From the NCBI RefSeq assembly GCF_016617715.1, contig NZ_CP067225.1, forward strand, positions 2,982,001 to 3,046,000: a DNA stretch of 64,000 nucleotides. The letters are read 5' to 3'. The stretch is from Paracoccus sp. MC1862. Its GTDB lineage: Bacteria > Pseudomonadota > Alphaproteobacteria > Rhodobacterales > Rhodobacteraceae. Of this stretch, positions 48,072-55,960 are shown in pieces; positions within the stretch are counted from its first letter, which is position 1; each line of letters opens with the position of its first letter. The position numbers were made by a program, and so were the translations under genes. Under the pieces are notes generated by a model, which searched no databases, was not told the origin of the DNA, and saw only the letters and a program-made list of their open reading frames with translations.

Positions 48072-49378
48072 ATGACCCAAGTCCGCCGGCAGCGCTCGAT
48101 CGACATCGTCGCCAAGATCACCGAACGCTGCAACCTGGCCTGCACCTATTTCTTCTTCGGGAGGGGACGAAACATGGCTTCGCCACTCGGCCGTGATGAA
48201 GCCCGAGACGATCGACGCGCTTGCCGGGTTCCTGGTTCGGGGCCAGCGAACTGGAACTGGACGACATCTACCTCGGCCTGCACGGCGGCGATCCGCTGCT
48301 GATGAAGAAGCCCGCCTTCGATGCGATGTGCATCCGCCTGCGGGCGGCGACGCCCGAGCGGACCAGGCTTTACTTCGGCGTGCAGACCAACGGCATGCTG
48401 ATCGACGCGGAATGGATCGATCTCTTCGAAAAGCAAAAGGTCGGCATCGGCATCAGCCTTGACGGGCCTGCGGCGGTCAACGACCGCGCCTGGATCGACA
48501 AGAAGGGCAGGGGCAGCCATGCCCGCGTCCTGCAGGGTCTTCGCATCGCGCAGGAGGCCGCCCGGGCAGGCAGGATACCGCAGCCCGGCTGCGTTTGCGT
48601 CATCGACCCCGATCAGGACCCGGCAGAGATCTATGATCACCTGATCGGGGAACTCGGCTTCCTGCTGCCGCGTGAGGGGCATGACACCCGGATGCAGATC
48701 GACGCCGGGAAATGGCGCGGCTTCATGCGCCGGCTCGTGCCGCATTGGACCGATCCGGCGACATCCACCGTGCCGATGCGGATCCTGTCCGAGCCGCTGA
48801 AGGGCATGATCTCGGACGGGGGCGCGGCATGGCGCGACATATGGATCGCGAACCGCCACAACGTCATCACCGTGACAAGCGACGGCGAGTTGGGGCCGGA
48901 CGACAACCTGAAGGGCCAGGACCCGCGCTTCCAGGAAACCGGCATGAGTGTCTTCGGCACCACCCTCGGCGACTTCGTCGAAAGCCCGCTCTGGCAGGGG
49001 ATCGTCACGGGCATCGACCAGCTTCCCCAGCGCGGCTGCGACTGGCGGCGCGTCTGCGGCGGCGGGGACGTCTTCAACCGCTACAGCCGCGCGCATGGCT
49101 TCAGCCGCGAGAGCGTCTTCTGCGACGCCCTGGACGAGATGCACCTTGAACTTGCGCGCTACGCCGTGGGCCACGGCATCCTCGCCGAGGAGATCGCGGA
49201 GCGCCTTTCAAGGCCGCGTAGCTGCCGTGCGAGCAACCTGGCAGAAACGCGCCATGACGCCCGAGATGGGACGAATGAACGAGAGATTGCCCTGAACCAA
49301 GCGGATGCCTTCGTCGCAGGTCACGGTGCCGGGGCCGAGATCGCCTTGCTCTCGCGACCTGCAGAAGCGCTGACCTGA
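48072..49378 (+). pseudogene. radical SAM/SPASM-type peptide maturase, interrupted
   Basis: ATG 48072 follows GAAAGAGATCCCG. The N-terminus reads IVAKITERCNLACTYFFFG: the radical SAM CxxxCxxC motif has lost its third Cys. The frame then shifts near 48165 (MKPETIDALAGFLVRG) and near 48240 (ASELELDDIYLGLHGGDPLL). The rest is open: LYFGVQTNGMLIDAEWIDLF, IGISLDGPAAVNDRAW, and a C-terminal Cys-rich region CDWRRVCGGGDVFNRYSRAH...VFCDALDEMH like FxsB/SPASM maturases. The tail after about 49205 is not family-like. As written it cannot bind a full 4Fe-4S cluster. Confidence 0.72.
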
Positions 49379-49574
49379 ACCCAGCCAGCCATATCGCAGC
49401 CACGCTGCGCACGATCTCGCAGCCCCCGAAGCTGTCTCGAAGACCTGATGCCCTGCCAGTTCGGGCAGCCGAACCTTCGAGCCGGGAAATGCGCCTGCTG
49501 TGATCCTGTTCCGCGGTCCCATGTTCCGGCACCCTGCCGGAGCCGTCCTGTTCCCCGGCACGTCCCGGCTTTCA

Positions 49575-49611
49575 CACCCTGCCGGAAGGTTCAGATCCCC
49601 TCGGCAGGGTG
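49575..49611 (-). terminator. terminator-like repeat after the dehydrogenase gene
   Basis: ACCCTGCCG (49576-49584) and CGGCAGGGT (49602-49610) form a 9-bp stem 13 bp beyond the stop of the minus-strand dehydrogenase gene. It has no long T-tract. Confidence 0.5.
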
Positions 49612-49622
49612 CAGGGGCAGGG

Positions 49623-52547
49623 TCACCCCCGGATCAGCGCCCGGTCCAGCACCTGCGCGACATGGATGGCCTGCCTGTCCGCGCCGTCCTGGATCTGGTG
49701 GCGGCAACTGGTGCCGTCGGCCACGATCAGGTCGTCCGGCCCGGCCTTGCGGACGGCGGGCAGAAGCGACAGCTCGGCCATCTTCATCGACACCTCGTGG
49801 TTCTCGGTTGCATAGCCGAAGGCCCCCGACATCCCGCAGCAGGAGCTTTCGATTACCCTCAGTTCCAGCCCCGGCACGGCGCGCAGGACAGTTTCGACCG
49901 GGCCCATCACGTCGAAGGCCTTCTGGTGGCAATGCCCGTGCAGATGGGCGACGCGCCCCCCTTGGTCGGCCAGCGGCAGGCTGATGCGGCCCGCCTTGAG
50001 GTCGGCGGCCAGCACCTCCTCGAACAAGAGCGCCTGCCCGTCGAGGAAGCCGGTCTCGGACGCCGGCAGCAGCGCCGTCATCTCGTCGCGGAAGGTCAGG
50101 ATGCAGGACGGCTCCAGCCCCACGACCCGCGCGCCCCGTTCCACGAAGGGCCTGAGCGCCTCGGCCGAGCGGCGGACCTCGGCCCGCGCCTCGTCGGTCT
50201 GCCCCGAGGCGAGCCATGTCCGCCCGCAGCACATGGGCCTTGTGCTGCCCGCGGGCTGGACCCGGTGCAGGCGGTAGCCCGCGGCGATCAGCACCTGCTC
50301 GGCGGCCTCGAGGTTACCACGCTCGAAATAGCGGTTGAAGGTGTCGCCGAAGAGGACGAGATCCAGCCCGTCGCCCACGACATCCTCGGGCCGGGCCACG
50401 GGACGCGCCTCCTTCCACGGTTTGCCCCATTTTGGCAGGCTGCGTTTCGCGGAAACGCCCAGCATCCGTTCCGAAAGCTTTGCCACGAAAGGAAGCCGGT
50501 CGCGCAGGTTCAGGGCGGGCGCGAGGCGGTTCGCACGATGGGCAAGGCGCGGCAGGTTGGCGATCAGCCGTTCGCGCAGGGGAAGCCCGTGTTTCTTGTG
50601 GTAATGGTGCAGGAACTCGATCTTCATCCGCGCCATGTCCACGCCCGTGGGGCAGTCGCGCTTGCAGCCCTTGCACGAAACGCAAAGATCCAGCGTTTCC
50701 TTCATCTCGGCCGAGGTGAAGGCGTCCGGCCCCAACTGCCCCGAGATCGCCAGCCGCAGCGAGTTTGCCCGGCCGCGCGTCAGGTGCTGTTCCTCGCGCG
50801 TCGCGCGGTAGGACGGGCACATGGTCCCGCCCGCCAGCTTCCGGCAGGTGCCGTTGTTGTTGCACATCTCGACCGCGCCACCGAAGCCGCCCCATTCCGA
50901 CCAGTCGAGCGCCGTCTTCTGCGGCTGCGTCGCCGCATAGCCGGGCTGAAAACGCATCAGGTTGCGGTCGTCCATCTTCAGCGGACGAACGATCTTACCC
51001 GGATTCAGCCGGTTTTCCGGGTCGAAGCTGTCCTTCACCTGCTCGAAGGCGCGGGTCAGCTTGGCGCCGAACAGCGGTTCCACGAATTCCGACCGCGAGA
51101 TGCCGTCCCCATGCTCGCCCGAGAACGATCCCTTGTAGCGGCGCACCAGATCGGCCGTCTCCTCGGCGATGGCGCGCATCTTCCGCGCGCTGTCTTCGGT
51201 CTTCATGTTCAGGATCGGACGGACATGCAGGCAGCCGACAGAGGCATGGGCATACCATGTCCCGACAGTGCCGTGCCTGCTGAAGACCTCGGTCACGGCG
51301 TCGGTGTAATCGGCCAGGTGTTCCAGCGGGACGGCGCAATCCTCGATGAAGGAGACTGGTTTCCCGTCGCCCTTCATCGACATCATGATGTTCAGGCAGG
51401 CCTCGCGCACGTCCCAGACGGGTTTCTGGCGGGCCGGCTCGATCACCTCGACCACCGCGTCGGGGAAGCCATGGTCGGCCATGCACTGGTCAAGCCGTTT
51501 CAGGTCGCGTTTCAGCCCGTCGAGGTCGTCGCCCGCGAATTCGACCAGCAGCAGGCAGTTGGGCTTGCCGCGGGTGATGTCGCTCAGCGTGCGGACGAAC
51601 AGGGGGATGTCGGCGCCCAGCACCAGCACGTTGTTGTCCACCAGTTCGACCGCGACCGGGTCGAGCGCGACAATGTGCTGCGTCGTCTCCATCGCGCCGC
51701 GGAAGGTGGGGAAATGGCAGACGCCCATGACGCGATGCTTCGGCAGCGCCGACAGCTTCAGCGTGACGCCGGTGGTCAGCGCCAGCGTGCCTTCGGAACC
51801 CACCAGCAGATGCGAGTAGTTCGGGTTTTCCGGCAGTAGCTCGTCAAGGTTGTAGCCGCCGACGCGGCGCTGGACCTTGGGAAAGATCGTCTCGATATCC
51901 GCGCGATGCTCGCGGGCGAGTGCCGTCAGCCGCTCCATGATCCCGCGGGCGCGGAGGGGCAGGGCGGTCAGTGGCGCGTCCCCGAGGGAAAAGTCCTCGC
52001 CGTCCGGCAGCATCCCGTCAATGGCCAGCACGTTGTCCACCATCTTGCCGAAGCGCAGCGAGCGTGCCCCGGACGAGTTGTTCCCGGCCATCCCCCCGAT
52101 GGTGCAGCGCGAGGCGGTCGAGGGCTCGACCGGGAAGAACAGCCCGTCCTTGCGGAGATGGTCGTTCAGCGTGGTCAGCACGGTGCCGGGGCGGACATGG
52201 ACCGTGCGGGCCTGCGGGTCATAGGCGGTGATGCCGCTGAAATGGCGCGACATGTCGAGGATCAGCCCGTCCCCGATCGGCTGGCCGTTCTGCGAGGTGC
52301 CGCCGCCCCGCGCGATGACCGGCACGCCATGCTCGCCCGCGACCTGCAGGGCGGCGGCGATGTCGGTCGTGTGCCGGGGGAAGGCCACGGCGCGGGGCAT
52401 GATCTGGTAGATCGAGGCATCCGTCGCATAGCGCCCGCGGGTGAAGGCGTCGAAGCGGACCTCGCCTTCCAGCGCCTTGGCCAGGGCTGTCTGAAACGCT
52501 TGGCTGCGGGCGGCCGGAGGGGTGCGGGGCTTGGTGGATGCGTTCAT
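49623..52547 (-). CDS. FAD/4Fe-4S D-2-hydroxyacid dehydrogenase (YdiJ/D2HGDH type)
   Basis: 974-residue fusion of a GlcD-like FAD domain and a GlcF-like iron-sulfur domain. FAD-binding: VIARGGGTSQNGQPIGDGLI, GTVLTTLNDHL and GGMAGNNSSGARSLRFG. The iron-sulfur part has CVSCKGCKRDCPTGVD (CxxCxxCxxxCP), another Cys set around NGTCRKLAGGTMCPSYRA, and CCG-type motifs (SSCCGMSGAFGY). It oxidises a D-2-hydroxy acid such as 2-hydroxyglutarate, lactate or glycolate and passes electrons to the quinone pool or another carrier. Context with GlcG, an aminotransferase and a carboxylate permease favours glycolate or a related acid. An operator-like repeat lies upstream. Confidence 0.85.
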   Translation of the reverse strand: MNASTKPRTPPAARSQAFQTALAKALEGEVRFDAFTRGRYATDASIYQIMPRAVAFPRHTTDIAAALQVAGEHGVPVIARGGGTSQNGQPIGDGLILDMSRHFSGITAYDPQARTVHVRPGTVLTTLNDHLRKDGLFFPVEPSTASRCTIGGMAGNNSSGARSLRFGKMVDNVLAIDGMLPDGEDFSLGDAPLTALPLRARGIMERLTALAREHRADIETIFPKVQRRVGGYNLDELLPENPNYSHLLVGSEGTLALTTGVTLKLSALPKHRVMGVCHFPTFRGAMETTQHIVALDPVAVELVDNNVLVLGADIPLFVRTLSDITRGKPNCLLLVEFAGDDLDGLKRDLKRLDQCMADHGFPDAVVEVIEPARQKPVWDVREACLNIMMSMKGDGKPVSFIEDCAVPLEHLADYTDAVTEVFSRHGTVGTWYAHASVGCLHVRPILNMKTEDSARKMRAIAEETADLVRRYKGSFSGEHGDGISRSEFVEPLFGAKLTRAFEQVKDSFDPENRLNPGKIVRPLKMDDRNLMRFQPGYAATQPQKTALDWSEWGGFGGAVEMCNNNGTCRKLAGGTMCPSYRATREEQHLTRGRANSLRLAISGQLGPDAFTSAEMKETLDLCVSCKGCKRDCPTGVDMARMKIEFLHHYHKKHGLPLRERLIANLPRLAHRANRLAPALNLRDRLPFVAKLSERMLGVSAKRSLPKWGKPWKEARPVARPEDVVGDGLDLVLFGDTFNRYFERGNLEAAEQVLIAAGYRLHRVQPAGSTRPMCCGRTWLASGQTDEARAEVRRSAEALRPFVERGARVVGLEPSCILTFRDEMTALLPASETGFLDGQALLFEEVLAADLKAGRISLPLADQGGRVAHLHGHCHQKAFDVMGPVETVLRAVPGLELRVIESSCCGMSGAFGYATENHEVSMKMAELSLLPAVRKAGPDDLIVADGTSCRHQIQDGADRQAIHVAQVLDRALIRG

Positions 52548-52599
52548 CTGCCGGTGCCTTCCTGCTGGTGGGGTGCGGGAAAGTTAGACGACGCATGGA

Positions 52600-52640
52600 T
52601 TGAATACAATATTTGGATTCAGGCGCGAGATCGTATTCAG
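52600..52640. promoter_or_regulatory. GntR-type operator candidate in front of the dehydrogenase
   Basis: TGAATACAAT (52601-52610) and, inverted, ATCGTATTCA (52630-52639) face each other across about 19 bp between the dehydrogenase and the first GntR gene. The same decamer type occurs at 53399, 55886 and 57414. Confidence 0.55.
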
Positions 52641-53326
52641 TTCGTAGCGAGGTTCCGTAAGATGGCGTCCTTCGTGCTGCGCAGATGGTCGAACAGCAGG
52701 TCCGCCAGTTCGCCTCCCGCCCGGCGGCGCAGGGCGTCGAGGATCAGTTCATGTTCCCGCACGGCCTCGCGCCAGCGTTCGCCCTGCTCGTCAAGGTTCG
52801 CAGTGAAACGGACGCGGCGCAGCCGGCCCAGCAGGATGCGGGCGGCCGAGGACAGGGCGTCGTTGCCAGCGGCGGCAAGGATCGATTCGTGAATCTTCTG
52901 GTTGCAGGCGAAATAGCCCTGCCGGTCGCCGCGTAGGTAGAAGGCATACATCTCGCGATGGACCTCTTCGATGGCGTCGAACCAGGCGGGTGTGATCCGC
53001 TCGCAGGCGAGTCGCCCGGCCAGGGCCTCAAGCCCGCCCATGAGGTCGAACAACTCGCCGATCTCGTCGGGCGTCAGCACCTTCACGCGGGCGCCGCGGT
53101 TGGGCAGAAGCTCGATCAGCCCTTCCGAGGCCAGCACCTTCAGCGCCTCGCGCAGCGGCGTGCGCGAGACGCCGAAGCGTTCGCACAGCTCACGTTCCGA
53201 GATGCGGGCGCCGTCGGGAAGATCGCCGTGCACGACGTGATCGCGCAGTCGGGACAGGATCTCGCCATGCAGGGTGGTGCCGATGCGTTGGGCCGCAGGC
53301 CCGTCGCGTGTCGTCAGGTCGTTCAT
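52637..53326 (-). CDS. GntR-family (FCD) transcriptional regulator 1
   Basis: 229-residue regulator. The N-terminal winged helix-turn-helix has ISERELCERFGVSRTPLREA and LKVLASEGLIELLPNRGARV. An all-helical FCD effector domain follows, with the metal/acid-binding pattern around NQKIHESILAAAGN and REHELILDAL. FCD regulators bind small carboxylates. ATG 53326 follows GGGAGGGGGCGG. It lies next to a second regulator of the same length and may control the surrounding catabolic genes through the TGAATnCRAT sites. Confidence 0.88.
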   Translation of the reverse strand: MNDLTTRDGPAAQRIGTTLHGEILSRLRDHVVHGDLPDGARISERELCERFGVSRTPLREALKVLASEGLIELLPNRGARVKVLTPDEIGELFDLMGGLEALAGRLACERITPAWFDAIEEVHREMYAFYLRGDRQGYFACNQKIHESILAAAGNDALSSAARILLGRLRRVRFTANLDEQGERWREAVREHELILDALRRRAGGELADLLFDHLRSTKDAILRNLATN

Positions 53327-53398
53327 CCGCCCCCTCCCTGTCATCCGGGCAGCAAGCATAGCGGGTGGGTGGCAATCCGCCTAGATCGCGGCGCGGAC

Positions 53399-53408
53399 TG
53401 AATGCAAT
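53399..53408. promoter_or_regulatory. TGAATGCAAT motif between the two regulator genes
   Basis: TGAATGCAAT lies at the junction of regulator 2's stop and the region upstream of regulator 1. It matches the copy at 55886 exactly. Confidence 0.45.
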
Positions 53409-54097
53409 CAAGCCGTGCCCGCCGCCTGGCCCGCAAGCGACTGGCTGACAGCGCGCAACTTGTTTTCCAGATGCTGCCGCAGGGTCGTGGCCAGCTTCTC
53501 ACCGTCCTGGGCCGACAGGTGTTCGATAATCCACTCATGCTCCTCGACCGCCTGCGCCCAGCGGGCGGGGGTGGTGTTGGCGACATAGCGCGCCCGCTGC
53601 ACCCGCGCCGACAGTGCCCGGTAATGGGCGGTCAGGGTCGGGTTGCGGGCGGCATTCAGGATGCCCTCGTGGATCTTCTGGTTCGCGGCGTAATAGCCGC
53701 CAAGATCGCCTGCCCGGTAACGGTCCAGCATCGCGGCGTGATGGGCGCGGATTTCTCCAAGCTCGGCGGGGGTGATATTCTGGCAGGCGAGTTCGCCCGC
53801 CAAGGCTTCAAGCGCGCCCATGACAGGGAACAACTCGTCCAGATCTTCCTGCGTGATCCGGCTGACGCGGGCGCCGCGGTTGGGTTCCAGCACCACCAGC
53901 CCTTCCGAGGCCAGCACCTTCAGCGCCTCGCGCAGCGGCGTGCGGGACACGTCATAGGCCTCGCACAACTCCATCTCGGGCACCTTCGCCCCCGGCGGCA
54001 ACTCGCCGTGGATGATGAGGTCGCGCAGGCGCTGCGTCAGTTCCTCGTGCAGCGTCCGGCGCCGCGGCGGCTTCATGCTGTCGGGGACGTAGTTCAT
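53408..54097 (-). CDS. GntR-family (FCD) transcriptional regulator 2
   Basis: 229 residues, the same length as its neighbour, and clearly its paralogue: VSRTPLREALKVLASEGL is identical in both, as is NRGARV. The winged helix has KVPEMELCEAYDVSRTPLRE. The FCD domain has NQKIHEGILNAARNP and EEHEWIIEHL. ATG 54097 (MNYVPDS) is used; ATG 54076 (MKPPRRR) is a shorter option. It is the upstream gene of the pair and follows the glcG gene on the same strand. Confidence 0.85.
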   Translation of the reverse strand: MNYVPDSMKPPRRRTLHEELTQRLRDLIIHGELPPGAKVPEMELCEAYDVSRTPLREALKVLASEGLVVLEPNRGARVSRITQEDLDELFPVMGALEALAGELACQNITPAELGEIRAHHAAMLDRYRAGDLGGYYAANQKIHEGILNAARNPTLTAHYRALSARVQRARYVANTTPARWAQAVEEHEWIIEHLSAQDGEKLATTLRQHLENKLRAVSQSLAGQAAGTA

Positions 54098-54176
54098 CAA
54101 GCGGTCGCCTGTGGCTGGTCCGGGCGGGGTCTTCGGGGGCGATGGTATCACCGCCCCCGCACCCCGCGCCAGACCC

Positions 54177-54602
54177 TCAGCCCGGATCGGCCTGCAGGCC
54201 CAGGGCCTCGATGGCGGCGACGGCGCAGACCTCGTCATTGTCGGATGTGTCGCCGGTGATGCCGACCGCGCCGATGATCTCGCCGTCCTTGCGGACCAGC
54301 ACGCCGCCCGGCACGGGAACGAGGCTGCCGCCCGCGATCGTGTTCATCGCCTGGATGAAATAGGGCTGTTCCTGCGCGCGGTTGTAGATCGCGCGAGAGC
54401 CCATCCCCATGCCGATGGCCCCCCGCGCCTTGCCCTGCGCGATTTCCGCCCGCAGCAGGCTGGTCCCGTCCTGCCGCAGCAGCACCTTGAGATGCCCGGC
54501 GGCGTCCAGCACCGCCACGGTCAGCGGCTTCAGCTTCATCTCTCCGGCCCGGTCGAGGCAGAGATCGGCCAGCTTGCGGGCCATGTCGAGTGTCAGGGTC
54601 AT
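54177..54602 (-). CDS. GlcG/HbpS-family heme-binding-like protein
   Basis: 141-residue protein of the GlcG/HbpS/PduO-C fold: LKPLTVAVLDAAGHLKVLLR, DGTSLLRAEIAQGKARGAIG, VPVPGGVLVRKDGEIIGAVG and SDNDEVCAVAAIEAL. In enteric bacteria glcG sits in the glycolate oxidase locus; HbpS-type members bind heme. Its biochemical role is unsettled. The AGGAGGACCGC ribosome site before ATG 54602 is near-ideal. Confidence 0.85.
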   Translation of the reverse strand: MTLTLDMARKLADLCLDRAGEMKLKPLTVAVLDAAGHLKVLLRQDGTSLLRAEIAQGKARGAIGMGMGSRAIYNRAQEQPYFIQAMNTIAGGSLVPVPGGVLVRKDGEIIGAVGITGDTSDNDEVCAVAAIEALGLQADPG

Positions 54603-54661
54603 GCGGTCCTCCTGTCGGTTCCCCGTGGTGATGCGCCCCGGCGATGCGGGGCGCAAGCCGC

Positions 54662-55849
54662 TCAGGCGTCGATGCCGGGGGCGGGGGTGGCTTCCAGATG
54701 CGCCATGGCGGCCGCGACGCCGCCCCTGTCATGCGGCACATCGGCCTTGGACAGCGCCATTTCCACGCCGCTGAGCGCACCCACCAGCGTCAGGTCGTTG
54801 ATGTCGCCCAGATGGCCGATGCGGAACACCTTGTCCGCGACCTTGGACAGCCCGCTGCCCAGCGAGATGTTGTAATGCCGCAGGGCTGCGGCCCGGAAAG
54901 CGTCGGCGCTGTGCCCTTCCGGCATCATCACCGTGGTCAGGACGCCGCTTTCATGCCCCTGCCGGTTGCACAGCACCTCCAGCCCCCAGGCGCGGACGGC
55001 GGCTCGGGTCGCGGCGGCATGGCGCTGGTGGCGGGCAAAGACGGTGTCCAGTCCTTCCTCGTGCAGCATGGCGATGGCCTCGACGAGGCCGTAGAGCATG
55101 TTGGTCGCGGGGGTATAGGGAAAATAGCCCTTGCCGTTGATCTCGACCATCTCCTGCCAGTCCCAGTAGGACCGGGGCATCCCGTTCTGCTTCGCGGCCT
55201 CCAGCGCCTTGCCGCTGACGGCGTTGAAGCTGATCCCCGGCGGCAGCATCAGGCCCTTCTGCGAGCCGGATACGGCGACATCGACGCCCCATTCGTCAAA
55301 GCGGAAGTCGATCGAGGCAAGACCCGAGATCGTATCCACCATCAAGAGCGCCGGGTGGCCTGCCGCGTCGATCGCCCGCCGCACATCCGCGATGGGCGAG
55401 ACCGAGCCGGTCGAGGTCTCGTTGTGGACGACGCAGACGGCCTTGATCTCGTGGTCCGTGTCGGCGCGCAGGTGCTGCTCGATCTGGTCGGGATCGGCGC
55501 CTGCGCGCCAGTCGCCGCCGATGAACTCGGCCCGGACGCCCAGCTTCTCGGCCATCTTCTGCCACAGGGTGGCGAAATGGCCGGTTTCGTACATCAGGAC
55601 GCGGTCGCCTTCCTTCAGGACGTTGGCCAGCGCCGCTTCCCATGCGCCGGTGCCCGAGGAGGGGTAGATGATGACGTCCGCTTCCGTCTTGAAGATCGTC
55701 TTCATCCCCGCCAGCGCCTTCAGGCCCAGTTCACCGAACTCGGGGCCGCGGTGGTCGATGACCTGCGCCGACATGGCCCGCAGGACGCGGTCCGGCACCG
55801 GGCTGGGACCGGGGATCTGAAGGAAGTGACGACCGAACACATGGGTCAT
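54662..55849 (-). CDS. class V aminotransferase (serine/alanine-glyoxylate type)
   Basis: 395-residue fold-type I PLP enzyme. GRHFLQIPGPSPVPDRVLRA is the family start, VIIYPSSGTGAWEAALANVL binds PLP phosphate, VHNETSTGSVSPIADVRRAI and LLMVDTISGLASIDFRFDEW carry the ring-binding Asp, and AVSGSQKGLMLPPG holds the Schiff-base Lys. The group moves amino groups to glyoxylate or similar oxo acids and includes AGT, SGAT and the aspartate:glyoxylate enzyme BhcA. BhcB, BhcC and BhcD are not present here, so a full beta-hydroxyaspartate cycle is not shown. Likely takes the oxo acid made by the neighbouring dehydrogenase. Confidence 0.82.
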   Translation of the reverse strand: MTHVFGRHFLQIPGPSPVPDRVLRAMSAQVIDHRGPEFGELGLKALAGMKTIFKTEADVIIYPSSGTGAWEAALANVLKEGDRVLMYETGHFATLWQKMAEKLGVRAEFIGGDWRAGADPDQIEQHLRADTDHEIKAVCVVHNETSTGSVSPIADVRRAIDAAGHPALLMVDTISGLASIDFRFDEWGVDVAVSGSQKGLMLPPGISFNAVSGKALEAAKQNGMPRSYWDWQEMVEINGKGYFPYTPATNMLYGLVEAIAMLHEEGLDTVFARHQRHAAATRAAVRAWGLEVLCNRQGHESGVLTTVMMPEGHSADAFRAAALRHYNISLGSGLSKVADKVFRIGHLGDINDLTLVGALSGVEMALSKADVPHDRGGVAAAMAHLEATPAPGIDA

Positions 55850-55885
55850 GGACCTGTCTCCCATAAGAAGCGTAATTTTGAATAA

Positions 55886-55895
55886 TGAATGCAAT
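55886..55895. promoter_or_regulatory. TGAATGCAAT motif upstream of the aminotransferase
   Basis: TGAATGCAAT follows a second, partial TTGAAT at 55879, 37 bp upstream of the aminotransferase ATG. It matches the 53399 site exactly. Confidence 0.5.
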
Positions 55896-55960
55896 CTTTG
55901 GCATCGTGGGTCAAGGCCAAAGCGGATGCGGCGCAACCACGCCGCATCCCGGGGCAGGGA

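Noticed and set aside
54662..55849. A complete beta-hydroxyaspartate cycle
   Set aside because: The aminotransferase is related to BhcA-like enzymes, but no BhcB dehydratase, BhcC aldolase or BhcD reductase is present, and the sequence differs from the Paracoccus BhcA I recall.
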